Shown piece by piece: positions 7,399 through 16,018 of a DNA stretch of 64,000 nt. The notes beneath the pieces were generated by a model. That model had not been told where the DNA came from, did not search any database, and worked only from the letters and a program-made list of their open reading frames with translations. Numbering within the stretch: the stretch's first letter is position 1; each line of letters opens with the position of its first letter. Source of the stretch: a virus. The DNA lies in the IMG/VR virus record IMGVR_UViG_3300048444_000123, positions 1 through 64,000 of that record, one strand, 5' to 3'. Both the position numbers and the translations under genes were made by a program.

Positions 7399-8739
7399 AT
7401 GAGTTTATTTGTTGAAGAACAAATAAAACCCAAAAAAACTATCAGAATTTTAGTATATCCAAATATTACATTTGGTAAAGACTTAGAAAAAGATAGTTAC
7501 ATACAAGTTATTAAAAAGCAAATATCTCTTTTAAACTCTATACGAGACGACTTGTGGTTTTATTTGATATTACCTAAGGAAGTTCCATCTTTACAATTTG
7601 ATAATGTAAGTCAATTGTATTTAGATTTGCCGACTCATCCTCCTACAATGAGAGTTCATTTTGATACAAAGGCAATTAAGTCTTTATGTTCAAAAGACCT
7701 TGATTTTGATTTGGTAATGTCACATCTTCCAGAACATACCTGTGAATTAAAAAATGTTTTGTATAATGTAACACAACATATTCCAAAATTCTTTGGATAT
7801 TGCCATTGGTTTGATTTGAAAAAAGTTGCTAACTGGCCTATGAATAGTTTTAGAAAAAACATTGTAGGCCTATTAGAAATGGATAGATGTTATTTAAATA
7901 CTCAATCTCAAAAGAATCTTGTTTTAGAAGAAGCAAAAGAAACTTTTAGTGATGATACAATAAAAAGATTAGATAAAATCTTAACAGTACAACATTTAGG
8001 TGTGGATAAAAAAGATATTATTAACACTGTAAAAAAAGTAAAAGAAAAAATTATTGTATTTAATCATAGACCTGATACTTATAAACACTATAAAGAATTT
8101 CTACAGGTTTGTGATAAGTTATATAAACAAAGACAAGATTTTAAAGTATGGGTTCCTCTATCAAGTAAACCAGATAGGGATTATATTATTACTGATAGTG
8201 GAGACAAAGATTTTTACTATAAGAAATTACAAGAATGTTATATAGGATATTCTCCTAAACAAACTTATGGTGGATGGTCTGTTGCAACAACAGACGGAAT
8301 GATGAATGGTGTTCCGTATTTAATGTATGATGCTGATTATTATAGAGAACTTTGGAATGAAGGTGCATTTATAAAAAATGATAATGAGTTAATAGATAAA
8401 TTAAATTTTTATTTAGATAATGAAGATCAAAGAAATAAATTGGCAAAAGAAAGTTTACAATATATTAAAACTGAATTAGTCTTTAAAAATGAAATAGAAC
8501 AAATGAGTAATTATATAAATGAGTTATATAACAAATTACCACTTGTTAAAAAAAGTGAAAAATTAAAAGAAATGACTTCTTGGATAAAAGAAGAAGGAAG
8601 TCTTTCTAAACAAGAAATTATAAACCGTTTAGGATGGGGAGTTGGTATTAAGTGGACACAATATCGCCACACATTATTGACTAATCCTAACATTTATGAT
8701 ACAATGAGTAAAAATCCAATATACAATTGGGTTAAATAA
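7399..8739 (+). CDS. GT-B-like glycosyltransferase inserted between 45 and 44
   Basis: The 446-aa protein looks like a two-domain GT-B glycosyltransferase. The C-terminal Rossmann half (residues ~215-375) has IIVFNHRPDTYKHY, a donor-site-like GGWSVATTDGMMNGVPYLMYD, and a closing helix. The last ~70 residues (SLSKQEIINRLGWG...) look like a small helix-turn-helix-like unit that could bind nucleic acid. In T4 the clamp and loader genes are adjacent; here this gene separates them. T4 uses GT-B enzymes to glucosylate its DNA, so a DNA-modifying role is possible, but no hydroxymethylase is seen in the window. The start at 7399 lies 4 nt after the clamp stop and has no clear ribosome site. Confidence 0.68.
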   Translation: MSLFVEEQIKPKKTIRILVYPNITFGKDLEKDSYIQVIKKQISLLNSIRDDLWFYLILPKEVPSLQFDNVSQLYLDLPTHPPTMRVHFDTKAIKSLCSKDLDFDLVMSHLPEHTCELKNVLYNVTQHIPKFFGYCHWFDLKKVANWPMNSFRKNIVGLLEMDRCYLNTQSQKNLVLEEAKETFSDDTIKRLDKILTVQHLGVDKKDIINTVKKVKEKIIVFNHRPDTYKHYKEFLQVCDKLYKQRQDFKVWVPLSSKPDRDYIITDSGDKDFYYKKLQECYIGYSPKQTYGGWSVATTDGMMNGVPYLMYDADYYRELWNEGAFIKNDNELIDKLNFYLDNEDQRNKLAKESLQYIKTELVFKNEIEQMSNYINELYNKLPLVKKSEKLKEMTSWIKEEGSLSKQEIINRLGWGVGIKWTQYRHTLLTNPNIYDTMSKNPIYNWVK

Positions 8740-8759
8740 ATTGAGGAATATATTATATT

Positions 8760-9704
8760 ATGAGTGACTTTTTATGGGTCGAAAAATATCGACCAAAGCG
8801 TATTGAAGATTGTATATTAAGTGAAGACTTAAAAAATACTTTTTCAAAGTTCTTAAATCAAAACGAGATTCCAAATCTTCTCCTTTCAGGCACAGCAGGT
8901 ACGGGCAAGACAACAGTTGCTCGTGCCTTATGTGAAGAATTAGGTTGTGATTATATCATAATCAATGGTTCAGATGAAGGTAGACATATTGATACATTAA
9001 GAACGACAATTAAAAACTTTGCATCCACAGTATCTTTAGACGATACAAAAAATCATAAAGTTGTTATAGTTGATGAGGCAGATTATATGAATCCTGACTC
9101 AGTTCAACCTGCATTAAGAAACTTTATGGAATCGTTTCATAAGAATTGTAGATTTATTTTTACTTGTAACTTTAAAAACAAAATCATACCTGCGTTACAT
9201 AGTCGTTGCACAGTTATTGATTTTCGTATTACAAATGGTCAAAAAGTAAAAACAGCACAGGCATTGCTTAAAAGACTTGGTAATATACTTGACGATGAAA
9301 GTATCGAGTATGATAAAAAGGTACTTGCCGAGTTGATACAAAGACACTATCCAGACTTTAGAAGAACGATCAATGAATTACAAAGATATTCTGTAAGAGG
9401 TAAGATTGATAGTGGCATACTTGTATCATTGTCTGAAATTAACAATAAAGAGTTAGTGAAGTTGTTAAAAGAAAAACGATTTACCGATATGAGAAAATGG
9501 GTTATTCAAAACTTAGATCAGGATCCGTCTTCTTTATTTACGGCTATCTATGATATTCTTTATAAGTCACTTCATCCACAATCGGTACCAGCTGCTGTAT
9601 TAACAATTGCTGACTATCAATACAAATCTGCTTTTGTGGCAGACCATGAGATCAATATGGTCGCATGTTTAACCCAAATTATGGCTGAATGTAAGTTCAA
9701 ATAA
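8760..9704 (+). CDS. 44: Clamp loader large subunit (T4 gp44-like)
   Basis: A 314-aa AAA+ ATPase of the clamp-loader type, opening with FLWVEKYRPKRIEDCIL as T4 gp44 and RFC subunits do. Walker A GTAGTGKT is at residues 44-51, the DEAD box at 105-108, and SRC with its arginine finger at 148-150. Four gp44 with one gp62 load the gp45 ring at primer ends. The site GAGGAATATATT precedes the ATG. gp62 follows after two small genes. Confidence 0.94.
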   Translation: MSDFLWVEKYRPKRIEDCILSEDLKNTFSKFLNQNEIPNLLLSGTAGTGKTTVARALCEELGCDYIIINGSDEGRHIDTLRTTIKNFASTVSLDDTKNHKVVIVDEADYMNPDSVQPALRNFMESFHKNCRFIFTCNFKNKIIPALHSRCTVIDFRITNGQKVKTAQALLKRLGNILDDESIEYDKKVLAELIQRHYPDFRRTINELQRYSVRGKIDSGILVSLSEINNKELVKLLKEKRFTDMRKWVIQNLDQDPSSLFTAIYDILYKSLHPQSVPAAVLTIADYQYKSAFVADHEINMVACLTQIMAECKFK

Positions 9705-9712
9705 AACTCAAA

Positions 9713-9856
9713 ATGACTACCAAGAAAAAACATAATCCATTCGCTTGTGAATTGAGACAAACTAAATACAAGCAAAGAGTTGTAAAACCTAAGAAAGGTA
9801 AAGGTTCTTTCAAAAGAAAAACAAAAGAAGACGAAGATTGGAGTGGAATAGTATAA
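9713..9856 (+). CDS. Small basic protein, 47 aa
   Basis: A short frame, MTTKKKHNPF to DWSGIV, 8 nt after gp44. It is very rich in Lys and Arg (about one third) with an acidic C-terminal patch. It overlaps the next small gene (TAATG). Similar small basic proteins sit between 44 and 62 in T4-type marine phages. Nucleic acid binding is a guess from charge only. Confidence 0.65.
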   Translation: MTTKKKHNPFACELRQTKYKQRVVKPKKGKGSFKRKTKEDEDWSGIV

Positions 9857-10008
9857 TGGCACGAAGAACATTTTTGAGAAAACTCATCGTAAGATGTAGA
9901 ATGTTTTGGGCTGACGTGAGAGGTCATCATGGTAAAGTTTGGGATTATGAACCAGGCGATTACTATATGGGTTCACACAAAGGACATAAAAAACACGAAA
10001 AACATTAA
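9856..10008 (+). CDS. Small protein, 50 aa
   Basis: Starts MARRTFLRKL on the ATG overlapping the previous stop and ends 2 nt before gp62. It has a basic amphipathic first third, a central WDYEPGDYY segment, and a His/Lys-rich tail (HKGHKKHEKH). Tight packing inside the replication operon supports translation. No family recognised. Confidence 0.6.
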   Translation: MARRTFLRKLIVRCRMFWADVRGHHGKVWDYEPGDYYMGSHKGHKKHEKH

Positions 10009-10010
10009 TA

Positions 10011-10409
10011 ATGATTGAATATAAATTAGGTGATTACTTAAATGCCATCAATTGGTCTAAGATAAACTTACTTGATGGTGATGATATAGTATGGGAAAAG
10101 AAGTTTGCTCCATTTATTATTAATCGTTGTTTATCACAACACGTTGATACAATAATGATGGCAAATGAAATGAATCAAAGACACGGCCTTCCTAAAAGGT
10201 TGCAATTTCATTTTTTACTAAATAGTATTCGTAAGAGAAAAAGATTTGGTGGTAAGTGGATATCTACCTCTAAATCTAAAAACTTAGAGTATGTAAAAGA
10301 ATATTATGGTTATAGTAACATCAAAGCTAAACAGGCCTTAGACATACTTGATAATAAACAATTGAAACTTATCAAAGAAAAACTTGATAAGGGTGGGAGA
10401 AGAAAATGA
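10011..10409 (+). CDS. 62: Clamp loader small subunit (T4 gp62-like)
   Basis: The 132-aa protein is shorter than T4 gp62 (187 aa) but has the expected pattern: a start like DYLNAINWSKINL, the FIINRCLSQHVDTIMMANEMN segment, and a basic C-terminal region. It sits between 44 and regA as in T4. It forms the single non-ATPase subunit of the 44/62 loader. It overlaps the regA start by 4 nt (ATGA). Confidence 0.85.
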   Translation: MIEYKLGDYLNAINWSKINLLDGDDIVWEKKFAPFIINRCLSQHVDTIMMANEMNQRHGLPKRLQFHFLLNSIRKRKRFGGKWISTSKSKNLEYVKEYYGYSNIKAKQALDILDNKQLKLIKEKLDKGGRRK

Positions 10410-10834
10410 GTGAAGGACTTAAATGGTCGCCTGACAGTATGTTAGAGGTTACCCTTAAACAACCCGATGATTTTCTAAAAGTAAGAGAGACACTTTCCAG
10501 AATAGGTGTGGCAAGTCGTAAAGATAAAACTTTATTTCAAAGTTGTCATATACTACACAAACAAGGAAAGTATTACATAGTTCATTTCAAAGAGTTATTT
10601 GCTTTAGACGGCAAACAAGCAACACTAGCTGAAAACGATATACAAAGAAGAAACACAATATCAATCTTATTACAAGATTGGAATTTGATCTCTATCGTTA
10701 AACCTAATGAAGCAGAAAACAAAGCACCATTATCTCAAATAAAGATAATTGCTTTTAAAGAGAAGAGCGAATGGAACTTACAGGCGAAATATAACATCGG
10801 TAAGAAAATAAATAAAGACGAAACAACTGAATAA
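10406..10834 (+). CDS. regA: RegA translational repressor
   Basis: The 142-aa protein matches T4 RegA (122 aa) in place and sequence: KWSPDSMLEVTL near the N-terminus, then SRIGVASRKDKTLFQSCHIL and YYIVHFKELFALDG. RegA binds AU-rich sites around the start codons of early phage mRNAs and blocks ribosome binding. The repeated A-rich start contexts in this window (for example at 2401-2416 and 53413-53428) would be natural places to look for its targets, which is inference. It overlaps gp62 by 4 nt. Confidence 0.92.
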   Translation: MSEGLKWSPDSMLEVTLKQPDDFLKVRETLSRIGVASRKDKTLFQSCHILHKQGKYYIVHFKELFALDGKQATLAENDIQRRNTISILLQDWNLISIVKPNEAENKAPLSQIKIIAFKEKSEWNLQAKYNIGKKINKDETTE

Positions 10835-10842
10835 AGGATATT

Positions 10843-11136
10843 ATGATTAAATTATATAGACTCACAACAGGTGAGGACGTGATAGGAACGTTTGAAGAAG
10901 AAACAGATTTATACGAACACATAAAGAAACCTTATGTATTGATTCCAATGCAAGGGCAACCAGGACAACCTATGCAAATAGGATTTCATTCTTACTTGCC
11001 ATATTCAAAAGATGAAATAGTAAAGATCAAAAAAGTAAATATTGTTTGTGATTCAAATCCAACAGAAAACATAATCGAAGCATATCAAAAAAATACTGGT
11101 GCGATTGTTACACCTAAAAAATCAATTATTACCTAG
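10843..11136 (+). CDS. Conserved hypothetical protein, possibly Sm-like
   Basis: A 97-aa protein, LYRLTTGEDVIGTFEE at the start, then short beta-rich segments (YVLIPM, QIGFHSYLPY, VKIKKVNIV). The leading 'gene-expression/Lsm-like' pattern of a strand followed by T-G-E-x-V-I-G is seen in small Sm-fold-like proteins of marine T4-type phages. I cannot confirm the fold. It lies between regA and polymerase 43, ending just before the polymerase promoter. Confidence 0.65.
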   Translation: MIKLYRLTTGEDVIGTFEEETDLYEHIKKPYVLIPMQGQPGQPMQIGFHSYLPYSKDEIVKIKKVNIVCDSNPTENIIEAYQKNTGAIVTPKKSIIT

Positions 11137-11165
11137 TTGACTTTTTTACATTTCTGTGTTATAAT
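11137..11165 (+). promoter_or_regulatory. Sigma70-like promoter for DNA polymerase 43
   Basis: TTGACT at 11137-11142 and TATAAT at 11160-11165 with 17 bp spacing. The -10 ends 6 nt before the polymerase ATG at 11171, so the predicted message is leaderless. Confidence 0.8.
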
Positions 11166-11170
11166 ATAAT

Positions 11171-13672
11171 ATGAATCTAGCGAGCTCTTTCTATACAAGT
11201 GTTTTAGAACACAAAGGTAAACTTCTTATAAGAGGCGTTGCCAACGGAGAGTCGTATCTAAGTAGAATCAATTATCGACCAACTTTGTTTATGCCTAGCA
11301 AAACACAAACGGCATATAAGTCACTAGACAATATACAATTGGCACCTAAAAGATTTGATTCTATTTCAAAGGCAAAACATTTCTATGACGAGTATAAATC
11401 TATTCCGGAATACAAAATCTATGGAATGAATCGTTATCAATATCAATATATTGCTGACGAATATAAAGACGACATAAGATGGAATAAAGATTATATTAAA
11501 ATATTTACACTTGATATAGAGACCGAGTGTGAAAACGGTTTTCCCGATCCTGATACTGCAAAAGAAACTATTATTTGTATAACAGTTAAGAACCATAGTA
11601 ACAAACAAATTCTTACATGGGGAACTGGTGATTTCATTGCTAAAAAATCAAATGTAACTTATATCAAATGTCAAAATGAAAAACATCTTCTATTAGAGTT
11701 TCTAAAATTCTGGTGTAAAAATCATCCTGATATATTGACTGGTTGGAATGTTAGATTTTTTGACATGCCATATTTGATGAATAGAATGAGATACCTTTTT
11801 GACAATGATACTATTAACAAAATGTCACCTTGGAATTATGTTAATGCTGATCGTGTTCAAATGGGTCAAAACAATAAACAGTATTGGAATATATTAGGTG
11901 TTTCTATATTAGATTACTTTGAACTGTATAGAAAATTTACCTATGTAAGGCAAGAGTCTTATAAACTAGATTACATTGGTAAAGTAGAACTAGGCGAACA
12001 GAAATTAGAAAATCCTTACGATACATTTAAAGAGTTTTATACAAAAGATTATCAAAAGTTTGTAGAATATAATATCCAAGACGTTGAACTTGTTGATAAA
12101 CTAGAAGACAAAATGCGTTTGATTGAGTTGTGTTTAACTATGGCATACGATTACAAAGTAAATTATAACGATGTGTATTCGCAAGTAAGATGTTGGGATA
12201 CATTAATCTATAATCATCTAAGAAAAAAGAATATAGTAATACCACCAAGAGAAGACCATGAGAAGTCAACTCAATATGAAGGTGCGTATGTAAAAGACCC
12301 ACAACCAGGATTGCATGAATGGATTTGTTCGTTTGATTTGAACTCACTATATCCACACTTGATTATGGAATATAATATTAGTCCTGAAATGTTTGCTGGT
12401 GTAGAACCTAGAGCGGTAGGTGTAGAAAACTTTTTAGCAGAAAAACTAAATCTTAAATTTGCAAAAGATAAAGATGTTACTATTGCACCAAACGGTGCCA
12501 TGTTTAAAAAAGATAAACAAGGTTTCTTGCCTGAACTAATGGAAAAAATGTATACCGATCGTGTTGTTTATAAAAAGAAAATGATCGAAGCAAAAAAAGA
12601 ATTTCAAAAGACAAAGGATCCTATCTATTCAAATGAGATTGCAAGATGTAATAATATTCAAATGGCAAAAAAGATTTCTTTAAACTCTGCTTATGGTGCC
12701 ATTGGTAATCAATACTTTAGATACTTTGATGTTAAACAGGCAGAAGCAATCACACTTGGTGGTCAGTTGGCAATTCGTTGGGTAGAACGTGATGTAAATG
12801 CATTTATGAATAAGATATTACAAACAACCAATGTAAACTATGTTGTGGCATCTGATACAGATTCTATCTACTTAAAACTAGATAAGTTAGTTGAAAAAGT
12901 TTGTAAAGATAAATCAATTGATCAAGTTGTAGATTTTATTAACAAGGCCGCTGAAGATAAAATACAAAAAGTAATTGATAAGAGTTATGAAAAACTTGCC
13001 GAATATATTAATGCGTATGATCAAAAAATGATTATGAAACGAGAGGCAATTGCAAACAAAGGTATATGGGTTGCTAAAAAACGTTACATGATGAACGTAT
13101 TTGATGAAGAAGGTATTAGATTTGAATCACCTAAGTTAAAGATTATGGGTGTTGAGGCAGTTAAGTCATCAACTCCAGAGGTTTGCCGAGGTAAAATTAA
13201 AGACGCAATTAAAATTATTATGAACTCAACGCAAGATGATTTGATTAAGTTTGTTGCAGACTTTAAAAAAGATTTCTTTAAATTAAAACCTGAAGACATT
13301 GCCTTTCCTAGATCATGTAATAATATTGACAAGTATATAGATTCTTCAAATCTGTATATAAAAGGCACACCAATACATGTAAAAGGTTCTTTAATATATA
13401 ATCATTATCTAAGAACTCATAAATTAGAATCTAAATATCCATTAATTAAAGATGGTGAAAAAATAAAATTCTTAATGTTGAAGTTACCTAATCCTGTTAA
13501 AGATACTGTGATTGCATTTTCAACTAAGATACCAAAAGAATTTAATTTACATAAGTATGTTGACTATGATGTTCAATTTGAAAAAACATTTTCCGATCCA
13601 TTGAAGTTTATCTTAAATGCTATCAACTGGAAACTTGAACATGAGGCAACTCTGGAGGCATTTTTCGGATGA
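11171..13672 (+). CDS. 43: Family B DNA polymerase (T4 gp43-like)
   Basis: An 833-aa replicative polymerase, slightly shorter than T4 gp43 (898 aa). The 3'-5' exonuclease motif I, FTLDIETE, has D115 and E117. Polymerase motif A, FDLNSLYPHLI, lies near residue 388, and motif C with SDTDS lies near residues 561-565. Motif B, KISLNSAYGAIGNQYFRYF, lies around residue 500. The protein ends LEAFFG, like the gp45-binding tail of gp43. The start codon follows a perfect -10 box by 6 nt with no room for a ribosome site. Confidence 0.96.
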   Translation: MNLASSFYTSVLEHKGKLLIRGVANGESYLSRINYRPTLFMPSKTQTAYKSLDNIQLAPKRFDSISKAKHFYDEYKSIPEYKIYGMNRYQYQYIADEYKDDIRWNKDYIKIFTLDIETECENGFPDPDTAKETIICITVKNHSNKQILTWGTGDFIAKKSNVTYIKCQNEKHLLLEFLKFWCKNHPDILTGWNVRFFDMPYLMNRMRYLFDNDTINKMSPWNYVNADRVQMGQNNKQYWNILGVSILDYFELYRKFTYVRQESYKLDYIGKVELGEQKLENPYDTFKEFYTKDYQKFVEYNIQDVELVDKLEDKMRLIELCLTMAYDYKVNYNDVYSQVRCWDTLIYNHLRKKNIVIPPREDHEKSTQYEGAYVKDPQPGLHEWICSFDLNSLYPHLIMEYNISPEMFAGVEPRAVGVENFLAEKLNLKFAKDKDVTIAPNGAMFKKDKQGFLPELMEKMYTDRVVYKKKMIEAKKEFQKTKDPIYSNEIARCNNIQMAKKISLNSAYGAIGNQYFRYFDVKQAEAITLGGQLAIRWVERDVNAFMNKILQTTNVNYVVASDTDSIYLKLDKLVEKVCKDKSIDQVVDFINKAAEDKIQKVIDKSYEKLAEYINAYDQKMIMKREAIANKGIWVAKKRYMMNVFDEEGIRFESPKLKIMGVEAVKSSTPEVCRGKIKDAIKIIMNSTQDDLIKFVADFKKDFFKLKPEDIAFPRSCNNIDKYIDSSNLYIKGTPIHVKGSLIYNHYLRTHKLESKYPLIKDGEKIKFLMLKLPNPVKDTVIAFSTKIPKEFNLHKYVDYDVQFEKTFSDPLKFILNAINWKLEHEATLEAFFG

Positions 13673-13821
13673 CAAATGCCATAATACTATTGATGCTATT
13701 TTATATGAGTATCTGGTTATTTTTTCATTGGGGTGAAAGACTTGCAATGACAAGAATAGATACTAAAACATTTTTAATTATAATATTGACAATATGGATA
13801 TCGATAAAAAGTATAACGTAA
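13669..13821 (+). CDS. Small membrane protein, 50 aa
   Basis: A short frame overlapping the polymerase stop (ATGA) and running into the start of the methyltransferase gene by 28 nt. It has two hydrophobic stretches, residues ~4-21 and ~36-48, joined by a charged linker (GERLAMTRIDTK), so a two-helix membrane hairpin is predicted. Coupled start and composition support it; function unknown. A holin-like role cannot be judged. Confidence 0.5.
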   Translation: MTNAIILLMLFYMSIWLFFHWGERLAMTRIDTKTFLIIILTIWISIKSIT

Positions 13822-14336
13822 TATATGCCGACCCACCATGGTCGTTTAAAACTTATTCTGACAAGGGCAAAGATAGAAGTCCTGAAAATCATTATAACGT
13901 TATGTCTTTACAGGACATAAAAGATTTGCCAGTAAATAAGATTGCAAATGATGATTCAGTTTTATTAATGTGGGTCATTGATCCTTTATTAGATAAAGCA
14001 TTTGAAGTAATAAACGCATGGGGATTTAAATATAAAACTGTTGCATTTACATGGGCAAAGACAAATAAAACTAAACCTGGTTTCTTTACAGGATTAGGAT
14101 ATTGGACTAGAGGCAATCCTGAAATGTGTTTACTTGCAACAAAGGGTAAACCTAAAAGACTAAGTAAGTCTGTACCACAACTAGTCGTAGAACAACGTAG
14201 AGAACATAGCAGAAAACCAGATATAATGTACAACCATATAGAGAACTTACTAGAGGGACCTTATATTGAAATGTTTGCTAGAACACAAAAACCTGGTTGG
14301 GATGCATGGGGCAATCAACTTGACAAATTTAAATAA
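13794..14336 (+). CDS. MT-A70-family adenine methyltransferase
   Basis: The 180-aa protein has the catalytic DPPW motif (YADPPWSFKTY, residues ~12-22) and the MT-A70 layout: LLMWVID, GFKYKTVAFTWAKTN, GYWTRGNPEMCLLATKG and the basic EQRREHSRKP segment. In bacteria and phages this family makes N6-methyladenine in DNA. It likely protects phage DNA or marks it for regulation. The start overlaps the upstream small membrane protein. A second methyltransferase follows 17 nt after the stop under its own promoter. Confidence 0.88.
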   Translation: MDIDKKYNVIYADPPWSFKTYSDKGKDRSPENHYNVMSLQDIKDLPVNKIANDDSVLLMWVIDPLLDKAFEVINAWGFKYKTVAFTWAKTNKTKPGFFTGLGYWTRGNPEMCLLATKGKPKRLSKSVPQLVVEQRREHSRKPDIMYNHIENLLEGPYIEMFARTQKPGWDAWGNQLDKFK

Positions 14337-14347
14337 TGTGTTATAAT
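14320..14347 (+). promoter_or_regulatory. Sigma70-like promoter for the second methyltransferase
   Basis: TTGACA at 14320-14325 (inside the 3' end of the MT-A70 gene) and TATAAT at 14342-14347, 16 bp spacing. The -10 ends 6 nt before the ATG at 14353. Confidence 0.7.
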
Positions 14348-14352
14348 ATAGT

Positions 14353-15618
14353 ATGAATTATTTGAAAAAATACGCAAATGAAAACAAGTTGCCTATAATG
14401 GATCAACTTACGTTTGAGCGTATAACAAACACTATTGGCAAAGAGAAATTTAGAGAAGACCTAGCAGAATATATTTCTGTTGTTAGGCCTGTATATCCTT
14501 TAAAACAAATCTCATATGACATAATGAGACAATCATTTAAGAGTTTACAAAAACAAGATGTTTGGGAATATGTTAAACCATTAGAACAACTAGAAAAAAA
14601 CGTTAAAGAAAAATATGATGATTTAAAATATAATTTTAAAGATCATGGTCTAGGTGTTATTGGTGCACCATCTATTTACAATGATGTTTCAAATTATTTT
14701 CACCAAGATTTAAGATTAAATTGTTCAAGTTATGGATTTAAAGCACCATTAGATGTGTGGTACAACGGCACAGCAAAAGATATATGGCGATGTTTAGGTC
14801 CTATATGGCGTGGTATCAATGGTATGAAACCTGCTATGATAGATGGCAAACAAGAACTAAGAGGTGGTGCATTGCATGAAGCAAGTTACATGAGTGCATT
14901 TAGATTAGGAACTTATATTGCAACACAATTTAAACCTAATGTTGCAAAAGCAATATATCAAATGACAGACGCAAAAAGAGTATTAGATACTAGTTGTGGT
15001 TGGGGTGATAGACTTGCTGGTTTCTTTACTAGTGACGCTGAAGAATATATCGGTTGCGATCCTAATCCTAACACTTATAAACTATACATGAAACAGATAG
15101 AAATTTATAATAGTTTTTTACCTGAAGATAAACAAAAAAAAGTTACTATCTATAATTGCGGTGCTGAAGATTTGCCATGGGATGAAATAAAAGATATTGA
15201 TTGTGCCTTTACAAGTCCACCTTATTTCTCAACTGAAAGATATAATGAAGGTGGTGAAAAAGAAGAAAATCAATCATGGTTTAAATTTGATGAATATGCT
15301 AAATGGCGTGATGACTTTTATTTACCAGTTGCACAAAAAAGTTTTGAGAGATCAAAACATATGTTTGTAAACATTATGGATCCAACAATTAAAGGTAAGA
15401 GATATTTTAGTTGTGATGAATTAGTTGATAGTTTAAAAGAACACTTTGTAGGACAAATCGGTATGAGAATAATGCAAAGACCTAAATCAGATAAACTATT
15501 TGAAAGTGAAGAAGCAAAAGCAGAATTTATGAATCGTATTTTTATTGAAAACGTTTGGTGTTTTTCAAAAGAAAAAATAGATTACTTTAGACACAGTAGA
15601 AAGGCAACCTTGTTTTAA
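14353..15618 (+). CDS. DNA methyltransferase with SPPY motif
   Basis: A 421-aa class I SAM-dependent methyltransferase. The SAM site is in LDTSCGWGDRLAGFF (residues ~213-227) followed by the acidic YIGCDPNP, and the catalytic TSPPYF is near residues 290-295. S-P-P-Y/W is typical of N4-cytosine and some N6-adenine enzymes. The N-terminal ~200 residues have no recognised domain and may give target recognition. Together with the MT-A70 enzyme it gives the phage two modification activities between polymerase and uvsX. The message is predicted to be leaderless. Confidence 0.82.
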   Translation: MNYLKKYANENKLPIMDQLTFERITNTIGKEKFREDLAEYISVVRPVYPLKQISYDIMRQSFKSLQKQDVWEYVKPLEQLEKNVKEKYDDLKYNFKDHGLGVIGAPSIYNDVSNYFHQDLRLNCSSYGFKAPLDVWYNGTAKDIWRCLGPIWRGINGMKPAMIDGKQELRGGALHEASYMSAFRLGTYIATQFKPNVAKAIYQMTDAKRVLDTSCGWGDRLAGFFTSDAEEYIGCDPNPNTYKLYMKQIEIYNSFLPEDKQKKVTIYNCGAEDLPWDEIKDIDCAFTSPPYFSTERYNEGGEKEENQSWFKFDEYAKWRDDFYLPVAQKSFERSKHMFVNIMDPTIKGKRYFSCDELVDSLKEHFVGQIGMRIMQRPKSDKLFESEEAKAEFMNRIFIENVWCFSKEKIDYFRHSRKATLF

Positions 15619-15624
15619 TAAATA
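15617..15624 (+). promoter_or_regulatory. Late-type promoter box
   Basis: AATAAATA, one mismatch from TATAAATA, overlaps the methyltransferase stop and ends 6 nt before ATG 15630. Confidence 0.45.
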
Positions 15625-15629
15625 TGATC

Positions 15630-15917
15630 ATGTCAATAACAAAAATAGATTACGAAGATAAAAAAGAATATTGGGATTACCAAAGACTTTTAGAATACAA
15701 TAGAGAACTATTGCAAAAAAGATTAAATAGAGTCGATGGTAAGATATTTGGTCCTTTAGGTAGAGTTGAAGCAGATGAATTTTATGATAACATTTGGGCA
15801 ACAGTTTCAAATGAAGACTTAGAAGAGGCACCTAAAGAATGGGTACCAAAAGACCCTAAATTTAGATTTGAATGGGAAGGTGAACCAGTTGACATTAATA
15901 ATATACAAGAACTGTAA
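15630..15917 (+). CDS. Hypothetical protein, 95 aa
   Basis: An acidic, aromatic-rich protein (MSITKIDYEDKKEYWDYQ...) with no membrane segment. Two ATGs exist, 15624 and 15630. The first overlaps the late-type box, so 15630 is the better start if that promoter is used; neither has a ribosome site. The middle segment DGKIFGPLGRVEADEFYDN is likely helical. Function unknown. It lies between the methyltransferases and uvsX. Confidence 0.65.
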   Translation: MSITKIDYEDKKEYWDYQRLLEYNRELLQKRLNRVDGKIFGPLGRVEADEFYDNIWATVSNEDLEEAPKEWVPKDPKFRFEWEGEPVDINNIQEL

Positions 15918-15952
15918 ACCCTTTGAACGATATAATTTTAACCCAAAGGATA

Positions 15953-15981
15953 TTGACAAAGTAAAGAAAATGTGTTATACT
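15953..15981 (+). promoter_or_regulatory. Sigma70-like promoter for uvsX
   Basis: TTGACA at 15953-15958 and TATACT at 15976-15981, 17 bp spacing. The leader is about 30 nt and holds AGGAG before the uvsX ATG. Confidence 0.75.
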
Positions 15982-16018
15982 AATAGTATAAAATGGTTTG
16001 TTATAATAGGAGAACAAG

